NCBI GenBank assembly: GCA_011109175.1
Contig: RDEW01000015.1
Span: 840,882 to 904,881 of the forward strand
DNA length: 64,000 nucleotides
Direction: 5' to 3'
From: Dicyema japonicum
Lineage: Eukaryota; Dicyemida; Rhombozoa; Dicyemidae
Shown piece after piece: positions 45,900 to 57,375 of the stretch (its first letter is position 1; every line of letters begins with the position of its first letter). Under the pieces are notes generated by a model. It was given only the letters and a program-made list of their open reading frames with translations. It did no database searches and was not told the DNA's origin. The position numbers were made by a program, and so were the translations under genes.

Positions 45900-46752
45900 A
45901 ATTAAACTATTTAAAACTACCTCCACGCGATTATTCGATAAAATATTAATTATTTCTGCAACTGGATAATACTGAGACTCAAACTTATCCAGTCGCAATG
46001 AGGTATTTGTTCCAAAGTCCTTTTTAGCCCGAACCTATTTATTAATGTTTTTGATTCATACTTTATCTCCCATGTTAAAAGTATATTTACTATTATGAAC
46101 ATTCATTTTCCTGTTCATAGCTTTGTAATAATTCGAATTTTCTTCAATCGATTTAATTTCGAAATTGAATCTCTTCGCATTCGGACACAAATTATCTGAC
46201 TGGGAATTATCTAGATATAAATTTTTTAAATCAAACTACGTGAATTTTCAATAGATTCTGGAGTCGAACAATTAACCAAATCGTCAATTTGTTCTGGAAT
46301 CGCACACTCATCACTTAAATTATATAAGTCATAATGTGATATAAGTATAACCATTAATTATTGAATTTATTCCCTTAATTCCTCGATATCTTTCGAAAGG
46401 ACTTTCGTTAGAAAATGAATGGACCGATATAATTTTATTGACTCCTCCGTGTGAAAACTCGTGCAACGATTCGCAACATGCTCCATTTCGGTTTCATTAT
46501 CCAGGGATATGACTAACTTGGGATCAGTTGATTTAAGATACATTCTAAAATTATTGAAAATTTACAATACCTGTCATTGATAATAGAAAAATTCTCTATC
46601 TTCTTTACAAGCCTATATTTTCGGTGCCTCGGAAGATTTTCGGGAAATTTATCATGCAAAGCATCTTTTAAAGTTTGATATTCAACGCAATCTTTCACAA
46701 AACCCTTGTAAGAAGCCATTGCAACAAAATAATCTTCCATGCTATAAATCAC
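45900..46752 (-). pseudogene. GIN/Ginger-type integrase remnant
   Basis: On the minus strand, frame 46752-46513 has YQTLKDALHDKFPEN and RLVKKIENFSIINDR. It may splice into MYLKSTDPKLVIS with EHVANRCTSFHTEE, the position of the H-H-C-C integrase zinc site. Near 46150-45920 follow YYKAMNRKMNVHNSKYTFNM, GDKV, and DKFESQYYPVAEI with ILSNNRVEV. The last part resembles the C-terminal segment of GIN1/KRBA2/Ginger integrases. The DDE core between them is not visible. In-frame stops show it is dead. Confidence 0.5.
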
Positions 46753-46868
46753 GCTAGAAATCTAGGTTTACCGCTATAAAAAATAAAATCTTTATAATCA
46801 TAACATTTATAAATAAAAAACTAATTTAACAGGATTAAATCACGATATAAATCGGATATATAAAATTA

Positions 46869-46999
46869 AATGTCGGATAATCCAATGAGGGACTCATCCT
46901 CACCTTTGTCGGTCTGGGATCACTTAGTTAGATGAGAACTTTTATTTCTTTCTTTTTGACCCAGTGATCCGACATTAATAATAATAATGTCGGATAATC
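46869..46999 (+). mobile_element. 5'-truncated Jockey-like insertion with 14-bp target-site duplication
   Basis: AATGTCGGATAATC at 46869-46882 and again at 46986-46999 flank about 103 bp. The insert is the 3' end of the family seen at 41943-42010: GGGATCACTTAGTTAGATGA, CCCAGTGATCC, then TAATAATAA. The near-perfect duplication and small size indicate a recent target-primed insertion. Confidence 0.85.
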
Positions 47000-47360
47000 A
47001 AAAGACCTTTTCAAGGTCGAAAAAATGTAACAGGCTGCCCATGCGTTACGCGCCGCCCATGTGACAGATTATTTCAAACGCATAAGTAAGAAATAAAATT
47101 ATATGACAAGTTATTTTTACATCGCCATCTTGTGGTGTTCTCATCAATTTTTCTATCTTTATTGTAAAGATAATTTTCATATAAAGCAATTTCTCATCCA
47201 CGCTGGCTTTTTAAAAATGTATTATAACAGATATTTAGTACAATTTTTAATTAAAAAATGAATTAACAAAAATTTTAATTAAACATTAATTAAAAAAATT
47301 AATTAATAATTTTAATGTTTTTGTTTGTTCGTCTGTTTTCCTCTCTTTTCCTATTAGAGT
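47000..47360. other. No recognisable gene
   Basis: AT-rich intergenic sequence with no frame of note. Confidence 0.4.
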
Positions 47361-47364
47361 GGCG

Positions 47365-47590
47365 TTTATGTTATCCACCTGTCTAGGTGGCGCTTAGTGC
47401 CAGGCCGGCAAGAAAAAGGATCATTTTCTCTTCCCCATTCCACTGGAGGGGTTCCACAACTGCATGTAATGGACGTCTTACTTTTATGGTGATTTCGATT
47501 GGACTCTGTTTCTGAAGAAGTGGAAACTGGAAACACTTAATTAGTTGTTTACTTTAACTTCTTTCTCGGTGTATCCGGGGTTAATAAATA
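47365..47590 (+). repeat. Dispersed repeat with 3' hairpin and TAA tail (copy 2)
   Basis: The same repeat as 19330-19575 in the opposite orientation. It starts near CACCTGTCTAGGTGGCGC and ends CTTCTTTCTCGGTGTATCCG with GGTTAATAAATAATAATAA. The left hairpin arm is degraded (GGAAACAC against GTGTATCC). Confidence 0.65.
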
Positions 47591-47622
47591 ATAATAAATT
47601 CTATGTTATTATATGAAATCTA

Positions 47623-48644
47623 CAGTGATGACACGTTTATATAGGACAAAAAAGGGGTATTTTTAAAAAAATCGTCCCATATAATATTTTAATTATTTTT
47701 AATCAACAAATTTATTTCAAATATACTCTAATATCACTTTTTCCTTTATTAATTGAAGCTTTATTTAATTTGGATTCAAACCTCATCAAATAAACATATA
47801 GATCATTATCGTATTTATACACCAAATTTTTAAGAGATCCAAGTCTAATTCCTATTTCTTTTAAATCTTCATATGAAAACGGTTTATCATTTTGGTCAAT
47901 TCTTTTTTCAAAGTTTTTTCGGGATTGAAAATTATTGATTCATTCACATTTTCAGATTCATATTCCAAAGGTTCATTGAATTCAATATCTTCTAACACCA
48001 TATTGTCAGGATTTACTTCTTAATGCTTTTTTCCAACAATTAATAACAGTGTCTTTAGAAATTAACTTTACGGCTTCTTTAATCCAAAATATTCTATCAA
48101 TTTTATAGATTTAAATTTAACTTTTTCGCATTCCCAAAGATTAATTAAATTCTGTTGAAGTTGTTAGAGCCACATTCTGCGATCTTAATTTTGAAATGGC
48201 CCCAATCAAATACTCGTTCAAAGAACCAAATCTTTGAATATATTTTGTCCGGATAACGTGTTTGTTATCGAAATTTGTATATTTATTTAAATTCTTAGCT
48301 ATTCTTCCCATGACTAATTTGTTAGTTCCGTATCGTTGGGCAAATACTCTATAAGAACTTTTTTCTTCTATGATTTCCTCAGCAATCTTGTTTTTGGTAT
48401 TAAAATCAAGTTCATTTCTCTTGTTTGACGTCATAAGGTTAATAACAAAAAATATTGATTTAATTCTTTAAAAATTGTCCCATATATATTAGCAATATAT
48501 TTAAAATTGTTAAATAATTTATATAAGTTTACTACAAAAAAATGCAAATATTGACAATTTTTAATAAATTGGTTAAAGTGTCCCATTTATACATTTTGTC
48601 CCGTCCCATATAATTTTTTGTCCCATATAAATGTGTCACTACTG
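47623..48644 (-). mobile_element. Pogo/Tigger-like DNA transposon with intact TIRs, internally deleted
   Basis: The left TIR CAGTGATGACACGTTTATAT with AGGACAAAAAA and the reversed right TIR CAGTAGTGACACATTTATAT with GGGACAAAAAA match over about 33 bp with few mismatches. TA flanks both ends. The minus-strand frame 48434-48141 is a CENP-B/psq-type HTH (KRNELDFNTKNKIAEEII, YRVFAQRYGTNKLVMGRIAK) with the start of a second HTH (RFGSLNEYLIGAISKLRSQ). Further minus-strand sequence (48130-47700) holds a C-terminal tail resembling the N-x-W-K-K-A end of Tigger transposases, but the DDE core is absent. So a deletion derivative of a full element; it repeats GTCCCATATA motifs near both ends. Confidence 0.85.
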
Positions 48645-48784
48645 TAGTACAATATTTTATTTAACGTAAACATTTAAAAAATATGTACCTAAAATGAGTA
48701 TAATAAAATGATATTTAAAAATTATTTTAACATTTTATGTTACCCCTATATTATTTTTTTCTAGGCTAGTTGTTGCTCAGCCAT

Positions 48785-49080
48785 AAACTTTGGTAGCATA
48801 TTTTCGACGTACAATTTAAAAAGGTTAAGAAGGCCGAGATATCAAAACGGGCCAAGTACGCGGTCCTACCGGAAATTTTTTGTTTTTTTTCCACTCACTG
48901 TTTAAACGTCTGGTTCCTTGCGCCAGCGACGCTGGAATTCTTGAGTCGTCTAGGGAATCGGATCTCTGCACTAATAGGAAATCCTGTGAGCGTTTTTGGC
49001 TATTTGAGCGAATCTAACCATCCTGAGAAGAGAATAATCATGCAGTCAGGGTGGCCCTTTTATGACCTTTTGTTTATTGT
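48785..49080 (+). repeat. RLE-type retrotransposon 3' fragment
   Basis: AAGGCCGAGATATCAAAACG, CTTGAGTCGTCTAGGGAATC and the diverged 3' end TGAGAAGAGAATAATCATGC repeat the end region of the copy at 18900-19090. The 48941-49123 frame is part of it. Confidence 0.65.
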
Positions 49081-49084
49081 ATTT

Positions 49085-50455
49085 TGTATTAATAAAATTT
49101 TATTGATTAAAAAAATTAAATAATTCGATAAATGTTCCAAATATATTACAATGCTTAATGGTCTCATTTTATATTTGATAGATTATAGCGTATTAGTGCA
49201 GGTCTGACCTCTAACGGAGTTAGGTTGAGTATATAAAAGATTGGTAGACGATCACTATTAATATCATCCAGAGTAATCGTTCGTTAAAAAAATTGAAGAA
49301 CAGATTCCGATATTAATGCATGGCCAAATAATCTCAGCCACTAAGGGAATAGTTATTAGGGATCGAGGACGTCACAACGGACAATCCAAAAGTCACATAC
49401 ATATCTTTAGAAAGGCCGTCTCTGTTCGTCCTTACACAGCCGAACGAGGTATCTTTCGAGTTTAAGCTCCAAAGAAGATAAAAAATGATACATTATCATC
49501 ATGAAAAAAATTCTTGATGAGATAAGGATATGAAGATAAATTTTTCGAATATATCCATCCGATTTTTATACAAATTTTCCACTTGTAAGTCCAGAGAAAC
49601 AAACTCGTATAATTCCTGAGATACGAACTTCAAAAATGTAGCAGTTCCAGCAACCGTACCAGGCTTCCAATTAATGTCAAGAAAACAATATTCCTCAAGT
49701 TTAAAATTATAGCAATTAATATATCAGCGTGATTAGTGGATAGCATATACACAATCTCTGAACGTTTTGTCTTTAAGGATCGGGATCAGACTTCACGTAG
49801 AACCTCTGCCTCTCCAAAAAAGAGGGCCAACAGGTTTTACGACAAAAAATATCAAAAAGTTTGTTAACAGCATATATCAACTCCAAGTCTGCTACTGGGC
49901 CTTCCATCAGATTAGGCGTACTGACAGTATTTCCTTTGGTCATGTAATTTGAAACAATTTACTGATAAAGGCTTTTCAAATGGCTGTGGGAAACAAAGTC
50001 AAATGATAAAGGCTTTTCAAATTGTTGTCTTAATTGAATGGTAGTTTCCAGTTGGCACTTTAATAGTTAAAGTGTCAAGAGCACTTTTGATTTTCAGCAA
50101 AATTGGGTTGAATAAAAGTGACTGACCAAGACTTTATTGCAGTCAAGGTAAGGGAACAAAAATTAATATTCAGCCAAGTTGGTTGGTCGTTATTCCTGTG
50201 GAATGATCTTGTTTTTTGATGGGCCATTCATGATCGTCAAAAAGCCCGTCTGTGATAGTAGTCTCCGATTATATTGGAGGGTTAGTGTAAAGGGTGTTTC
50301 GCATTCATATCAAAAAAGTGAGAACGTTGTCAAAGTATACAAAGCGGATACATCGGACCTAGCATAGTCTGTAGGAGAGACGCATAAAAATTTGAATAAA
50401 GAAATATTTTATTTTGAAGTTTTAATTGAAGTCGCATTATTTCTGCAGCATTGTC
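49085..50455. other. No recognisable gene
   Basis: About 1.4 kb of AT-rich sequence. A TATA-like GAGTATATAAAAG lies at 49230. Frames 49767-49952 and 50179-50367 (+) show no domain. Some of it may be old LTR or SINE sequence, but I cannot support that. Confidence 0.3.
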
Positions 50456-50459
50456 ATCC

Positions 50460-50665
50460 TCCAAAAGGGTTTTCACTTCTGAATAGTTGTCCAAGCATTT
50501 ATGGTCCTTCCGATAAAATAGTTAGGATACCACCTTATCGTTTCTTCGCTCTGTTGCTATCATGAGAGACAACGCAGCATCAACGCTACAGCAGCGAGAT
50601 TCGAACTATGGACCATCAGGCCTCTTGCCCGACACTCGTTACAATAAAGCAACCGGCAAATCATA
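50460..50665 (-). repeat. tRNA-like element (possible second SINE family)
   Basis: On the minus strand a head GCCGGTTGCTTTATTGTAAC ... CATAGTTCGAATCTCGCTGC contains a B-box-like AGTTCGAATCT (50597-50607). A trailing unique body runs to 50460. No full cloverleaf can be drawn, so it is not called a tRNA gene. Different sequence from the family at 36840-37085. Confidence 0.45.
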
Positions 50666-50899
50666 TATATATAACTTGACTGTCATTTAAGACTGAAACG
50701 GAAAAGTGTGCGATTATTTAATGTGAAAATTCCACAACGCATATCAAAAATGAAATTATTATTGGGTTTATTTTATCACATAAACTGAAAATGAGAGAAT
50801 TGTGGTAGTACAGTAATTAAACATAAATATGGAATAGAGGTGTCCGACGTAGAATTTCTTCCAAACAACTTGTAGAAATAGTATGTGATAATTTCGAGG

Positions 50900-51540
50900 G
50901 TATACAATTGGATGCATGAAGTTTCGTCACACCGTCCCGGACATCATTCTTAAGTCGTCTACGTCACTATTTACCGCTGACAAAAGATTGGGAAGGAAAA
51001 CAGTCACCTTGAAGTTAAACAAGGTCGGCATCCTTTTCGACAGATGTCAAAGGATCTTGGATGAGACAATTGATATGCATCTGTCTGACACGACACGTAG
51101 GTAACATTCTATTAAAATGCGAGAAGAAACTGAACGTATTGAAAAGTTTATCGGGAATATGGAAGAGTGGTACTTACCCAGTCTTGATGAACATATGCAA
51201 GCAGTACACCGAGCCATGTTTCTCATATGCATGCGCCTCGTGGGGACGATGCATATCTTGGACAAATATGAGAAAAATATTGGAAATGCGAAAGAGGGCT
51301 TACAGAGTAACGGAGCTTTGGATTTGTGAAGATCATCGAACAGGACCTACGCCTCTGGAGGCCCTTATGAGACTAGACTCCAAATCAAGGTTAGGTGGCC
51401 ATGAAAATTCAGGCAGCCTGTATGTTCATGCGCGGGCACGAAGGAAGAACACCGGGTAAAGATGAGGTCTCTGTTAGAATGCATCGGGATCACGTGATAA
51501 TTAGTTTGGTTTTACCATGATCTTGGTTTTTAAAAAAAAC
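50900..51540 (+). pseudogene. Jockey-like retrotransposon, C-terminal part and 3' tail
   Basis: Pieces of the polymerase end are visible: LNKVGILFDRCQRILDET with a shifted KCEKKLNVLKSLSGIWKSGT, YTEPCFSYACASWG and RLGGH. The extreme C-terminus is followed by GGGATCACGTGATAATTAGT and TTGGTTTTACCATGATCTTG, the family tail. Frameshifted and 5' truncated. Confidence 0.75.
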
Positions 51541-51653
51541 TAGCCAAGGAAGTAAAAATTATACAAAGTTTGGTAAAATTTTAAATCATTTAATAAATAA
51601 AGATATTTTATAAAAATTATAAATTAACAATTTTTATTATTTGGGTGCCCTCA

Positions 51654-52029
51654 TTAATTTAATTTTGAATTATTAGAAAATTTTGTTAACTTTATTGATA
51701 TCCCCCGTTTAGAAAAATTTCTTCCAATCTGTTCCTCAAACCAAATAATTTTTTCATCCATTTTAATGACTTTTATAAGTTCTTCTAAACTCAGAGGACA
51801 TTCAGTGCTATTATTAACAACAGCCAAATAAAAATTATCGAGAAATGGGATCTTTAAATTTTATTTAAATGATTACCTGTTTTTTGAGAGTAAAACAGTA
51901 TTTATTTAAAATTAATCTTGCTTGGTCGATATCAGTGTCGATGTGAAAAACATATTCTTTTTCTGATGAGAATTTCACTATTTGGAATATAAATGCCAAT
52001 AACATTAAGTTTTTTATAAAACTTTCCAT
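51654..52029 (-). CDS. Secreted protein resembling a proprotein-convertase propeptide (no catalytic domain)
   Basis: Two minus-strand exons, 52029-51877 and 51851-51654, with a 25-nt intron, give 116 aa. It starts with a clear signal peptide (MESFIKNLMLLAFIFQI). The body resembles the furin/PC2 inhibitory propeptide: KYCFTLKKQIPFLDNFYL, KVIKMDEKIIWFEEQI, then a basic site (FSKR). In the family the propeptide is followed by the subtilisin-like domain; here it ends 17 residues later. The basic site could be cut to release a peptide that inhibits a convertase, as for proSAAS; that is inference. A truncated gene cannot be excluded, since a retrotransposon lies 110 nt downstream. Confidence 0.55.
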
Positions 52030-53554
52030 CAAATGTACGGGTAAATTGAAGGTTTTAGTTTAAATTGAACAAAATTTCCATATTAAGAAACAAAAAATAT
52101 TAACGAGGAAATAATAAAATTTAACGAATTATCAGGGAAAGCGATTTTGGTCCTAGGTTCCACGAGGTTTCAGTATGACAGACAGGAAGACAAACTGTCA
52201 TCTAAGGTCGCGTATTTTTTAGAGTTTCGGTTTTGCTGAGGTTGATCCGTCAGCGTGAGGTTGGAAGGGAGAAACTATCGACACGTACGATGTTCATAGG
52301 CAGGTATTATCCTTTTTATATGACCATAAACCTGAGTTTTAGAAAGAAGGTTTTCAGAATACTTCAGGAAATTCTTTTGTAGACTACACGTAGTAAGAGT
52401 GTGCATATATTCAACTATTTTGGAGTTTTACTTGGACGCAAATGCGACAACATTGAAGATATTAAAGCCAGGTGGAAGATAAATTCTTGTATGGTGTATC
52501 CGCTAAAGCTCAATATTACATTTGTCTTTAAAAAATCATGTTCTCGTCAATTGTATGTGGATGCGAGTGGTGGTTTTTCTCTCCAGGGAAATAAAAAATT
52601 ATCTTATTGTTTGAAAAGTCAACTCCGTTTGACCACACTTGAATGAGGACTAGGAAAAATTATTGAGAAAGTGAAGGTGACTATGGAAGAGAAAAAGTTG
52701 TGATCTACTTTCATACTCCAAGATTACTTAGTAATGCCTGGGCGATGAGGGACCCCAGGGAGGAGTCCAGCAAGGCCTCCAAAGCAGGACCCATGATATT
52801 TCGACTATCACTCTTGTTTAATCTTACTTAATTTCTAGGTTAATAAAAAATTAATTCATTTTTCGAGGAATTCCCAATAGTCTCGTTTGTTTCCTCATCA
52901 AGATTTGTGACTTTTGTTTACTTCCTTAGCTAATAATGGTAATTCCTTGTGGCACCTTCTGGTTCCATTTATAGTAACCGTTTGGTTTTATTTCTTATGA
53001 TTAGGTTCTCCAAGGGTGCCGACGTGTTGCCCTTTTTGTCCGTATAATCCAAGCACAAACAGTCACATCCAATTAATCCAAGGAGTAAACCAAAGGGAAA
53101 ACGTCCGTTTATGCCAATTAATTTCGGGAATTGGGATCATCCCTACTCATTTAGAATCTCCGGGATCTGCTTTTTATACTCCAGTGTAAGGCTCTCTAGG
53201 GTTCGCTTTAAAACATAGAATGTAGTTTTGTCTGGAGCATTCTATCTCCTAATTTTCTTAGATAACTCTTGTGGTACTTTGTTACAATTCATTCTGTCCA
53301 TCTTGATCTGGACCCTTGTTTCTTTACTACAGATTGCATCTTATGAGCCCGCAACTTTCTGGTGTGATGAATACCACACTTATTGCATAGTAGATGATGA
53401 AGACTCCTTAATACCTCGCTATGACTCTACACAGTCTGGTAGAGCATGGATCCGCACCAAGTAACTAAATGATCAATGGAAATTTTATTAATTAGCATAA
53501 TTTATTATTTATTTTATTAAATTATATTTCAAATTTAAAATTAACAGCACACAA
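52030..53554. other. Intergenic with retroelement-like scraps, no intact gene
   Basis: Near 52740-52820 the minus strand resembles a Jockey/I C-terminal segment (RNIMGPALEALLDSSLGSLI) also present near 59740-59830. Frames 52401-52646 and 53228-53464 (+) show no recognisable domain. Confidence 0.35.
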
Positions 53555-54734
53555 ATGGACGTGTATTTAATTTCGTTTACTTTTATAATTTTACTAATTC
53601 TAACAGTATTTTTCACTTTTATGATTTTTTAGATTATTTACTGCCTAATATATCTTACCAGTCCTGTCATGCAGTATGAGCAACCAAGATTTTACTACAA
53701 AAATTTGCACAAGAAAGATTGGTCAGATTTTCCTTCATTATACGACGAGCCTTCCATTTACCTATCCGTCATTGTGCCGGCTTACAACGAAACTAAGAGA
53801 TGTATTTATAAAGTTTACACTACAGTGCCCGCTATGCTTGATGAGTGCCTCGGGTATTTACATCAACGTCAAGAGGCTGATTCGAAGTTCATTTACGAGG
53901 TTATAGTTGTTGACGATGGAAGCTGGGATGGGACTACGAATGTTTATCATCGATCTAAGCCTTTTTGTAGTTAGGACTTGAATATACTGAAAAATACACT
54001 CACAATGTCGTCAGAGTACTGACTCTCAAAGAAAATCGTGGGAAAGGAACGGCCGTTCGTCAAGTAATAAACAAAGTTTTGATATTCAGGGAGTGTTATC
54101 TGCACGTGGTCAATATATACTGTTCGTTGATGCTGACGGGGCTACAAGGTTTGACGATGCCTTCGAACGATTTGAAACTGCTGTTAAAAAGTCAACTATT
54201 TTGACTGATTTTTGTCTAATATGTGCCTCTCGCTCTCATATTGACTCAGATTCCTCAGTTTTTAGTTATTTCATTTACAGCGATCATTGTTTAGAAAATT
54301 TCTTATGGCTGGATTTCATTGCCTCCTTCTTTTCGCTGGAGTTGCAAAAGTTGTAAAGGACACTCAATGTGGCTTTAAGTTGTTCAGTCGTCCTGCAGCA
54401 GTTCTTATCTTTTCTGTTCTTCACGTTGAAAGATGGTGATTGTTTTTATTTAATTCGCAGGGCTTTTGACGTGGAACTTTTATTTTTGGCGAATTACTAC
54501 TCGGATCTTATTGCAAAGGGAATTCACGTGCAAGAAGTTCCAGTTTGTTGGAAAGAGGTTTCGGGTAGTTAGTTTTATACATTGTTAGGATCGAAGGTGA
54601 CCTTTTTTGGAGTCCTACAAATGGCTTTGGATGTTATTTTAATTCGTTTGAGGTACTTCTTTAAAATATGGGAGACTCCTGCTCCTTCGAAGATGTTATC
54701 TTCTACCTACTTGAGAAAATGTTATAATTTTTGA
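53555..54734 (+). CDS. ALG5: Dolichyl-phosphate beta-glucosyltransferase (8 exons)
   Basis: Exons 53555-53605, 53633-53801, 53826-53941, 53971-54063, 54090-54257, 54281-54435, 54461-54567 and 54589-54734, introns 27, 24, 29, 26, 23, 25 and 21 nt, join to 1005 nt (334 aa). The family is about 320-330 aa. The N-terminal membrane segment (LISFTFIILLILTIIYCLIY) is followed by LSVIVPAYNETKRLPAMLDE, EVIVVDDGSWDGT, ENRGKGTAVRQG, the metal-binding FVDADGATRFDDA, CASRSH, DTQCGFKLFSRPA and WAFDVELLFLA. The end has GVLQMALDVILIRLRYF. Role: transfers glucose from UDP-Glc to dolichyl phosphate at the ER for N-glycan assembly. Apparently intact. Confidence 0.93.
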
Positions 54735-54959
54735 GTTTTTAATTTTATTCATTAATTTTTTTGACTGGGGATATTTTTTTGTAAAGTCCTAAATTATTCA
54801 ATGTGACGACCAGGAAAGATAAGTCAAAACTAACTAATTAGGTATACAACAATTCTGGAGGCACTCAGAATGCTCTTAAAGCATCTCATAAAAGAACCAT
54901 TAGCTCTCTTCCATCGGGTACATTACTTCTCGGATACGTGATTTACACAAGTCAAAGGA

Positions 54960-56960
54960 CCGGATCTCTAATGTACAACTAAATGTGAACGGAATTAAAG
55001 GCAAAATTATTGAACTTAGAACTCTGATTGTTATACTCAAAGTTGACATCGTGCTCATCCAAGAATCGAAGCTATCAGAAAAAGATACTATGCCCCTTTT
55101 TCCCGAATACAACATTATGCATGCAGATCGCCACTAAGAAACGTGAGGGAAGACTATTTACAGTAATCAGAAAAAACCTAAAGTATGAGGACCATACACT
55201 CGAAGTGAAGAAACTCTTGGGAAGTGATGAAACCACGGAGATAATCGGAATATCTGTTGGTACAACAAAAGGAAGACTATATTTTGTAAACATGTATATG
55301 TCCCCTCCGGGCTCATGTCCGAAACATTACACTATGCTGGACTTATCAGCACTGGAGAGTTGGAACGAAGTTGTGATATGCGGCGATTTGAATGTCAAAC
55401 ACCGTCTCTGGCTGTTAAATCAGTTTGCAAATACAAGAGGAAATTTGCTGTTGTCACAGTCTGACAATATCATTAATGACCCATCAAAAAACACAAGAAC
55501 ACCTCAAAGGAACTCTGACAATCCTTCCTCCCAGATATCACACTCTGTTCACCACAGCTTTCAACAACAATTAATTGGTCCGTCATCTACGACACCCGAA
55601 GTGATCATAACTCTATTCTGCTAAAAATCAAAAGAAAAATTACCAGTGGAAAGAAGAAACCTGCATATACACAATCTTGAAAATTGGCAATTATTCCGAT
55701 CAGTTACGATCAACATTTGGCTAATATACAGCTGGAAAACTTTACCTCCCTTGATATGGGTTGCTACGTTAACAAGTCATCTGGATGCAAGATCTATGGC
55801 TGCCCCTAAATGATGTGCCGTCTACACAGTGAGTACGAAAGGAAGGCTCTGGTCAAGGAAAGAAACCGTATCAAAAAAGCAGGGATCCGTTCCTCCGAAG
55901 CAAGGATCTGTCTAAAAGTGCTGAACGAGGAAATAAATCAAAATACAGAGAGCAAATGGAAGATGGTCCTTACGTCATTAAATCGTAACTGGCCAACATC
56001 CTAAGTCTGAAAACTTCGAAATATCTCGAAGGTGGATGAGAGGACACCTGGAAATCGAATTCAGCCAAAAGGACCTAAACGCCTTAATAAAATACTACGC
56101 GAAAATCTCTCACAAAAACCATTGAGACTGACCCACCCAAACCGCCGCTAAGAAAACCGAAAAGGGATCAATTAACTTATTTCACTGAAAAGGAGGTAAT
56201 GGCATCCCTAAGCCAAACAAAAGTAACACATTCAAATGGTCCAAACGGAACTCCTATAATTCTCCTGAAAAACCTAGGTAATGAGGGAATCGGTAGCCTG
56301 GCCAAAATCTACAACTGGTCGATTTACTATAACTCAATCCCAACGATGTGGAAACTTGCAAACATCCGCCAAGTATTGAGGCCCGGAAAACCGATGTGCC
56401 GAGAAAAACTCTAACATGGAAAATCTACCAATCAGATATCCCTGAAAACCTCAAACTCTGGCTGAGTAACTTCCTTAGCGGACGGAGAAGAAAAGTGTGC
56501 ATTGGAAACATTTGTTCTGTCTCCCGTTTATTCTCAAATGGAGTACCCCAAGGTACTCGTCTTGGCCTCACGGGATCAGAACATCCAAACAGCGACGGAA
56601 AGAATACAACAACATCTCGATCGACCACTCGATTGGTTTAATGAAAATCGGATGTCAATCAACACCGAAAAATCTATTACAACTCTATACCTCGGACAAA
56701 AGATTGTCGAACAGGACAATAGAAGTTACTGCGGAGGGAAGAGGATTGCCTTTCAGCAAATGGCAAAAAAAATTGGGTCTAAATTTCGATGCGCACATGA
56801 ACTTCTCGAGACACGTCACTAGCGTGCTGAACAAGTGTGAGAAGAATGCCAAAAAGGAAGTGCTCGCCCGCAGCGAACTTATGTAGTCTCAAGGATCAAC
56901 ATCGAGCAAAGATGAGAGCCATGATTTAATTCGTCGGGATCACTTAGTTTTTTTCGGTTT
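54960..56960 (+). mobile_element. Jockey-like non-LTR retrotransposon (APE + RT), decayed
   Basis: The APE domain starts near 54985 (NGIKGKIIELRTLIVILK, VDIVLIQESKLSEKD, then shifted RGGRLFTV-type block) and includes VNMYMSPPGSC and CGDLNVKHRLW (55230-55420). The linker contains KMVLTSLNRNW. RT blocks follow at 56200-56640 (GPNGTPIILLKNLGNEG, MWKLANIRQVLRPGKP, NFLSGRRRKVCIG, GVPQGTRLG). The post-RT part is at 56600-56880 (LDWFNENRMSINTEKS, LGLNFDAHMNFSRH). The RT catalytic F-A-D-D region is deleted between 56560 and 56580. The tail GGGATCACTTAG ... TTAACGGTAGTCCTTGG ends near 56960. Confidence 0.85.
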
Positions 56961-57375
56961 AACGGTAGTCCTTGGAATTAATTTAATTTAAAGGAGTTTC
57001 TATCGAGCTTCCGCGATTTCATTTATTTATTTAATCCCCGTCCCTTCAAGTTAAGGTAACTGGTGGCTGACAAGAAGGTAACTACCAATAACGGACGTTC
57101 CCTGAGACTCTAAAAGTTGATCCCGTGCGGTGGAAAAACAGAAGGCGGGCCAGGACAAGAGAAAAGATTATCTGTCCCCTGGTCATCAAATGGCAGAGTG
57201 GCGACTCTACGTGCCCCGTCTTGTATAGGTAGTCATTGAACATGATTCAATCAAGATTTAAAAGCAGAGATATTGATTACTTGCTTTAAGAATGTAATTC
57301 TGATTAATTAATTTTAAAAATATCAATTTAATTTAAAATTAAATTATTAAATATTTTTTTAATTTTGTTAACGTC

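Noticed and set aside
50460-50665. A tRNA gene on the minus strand
   Set aside because: A good T-loop/B box is seen, but stems do not pair over a full tRNA. Called a tRNA-like repeat instead.
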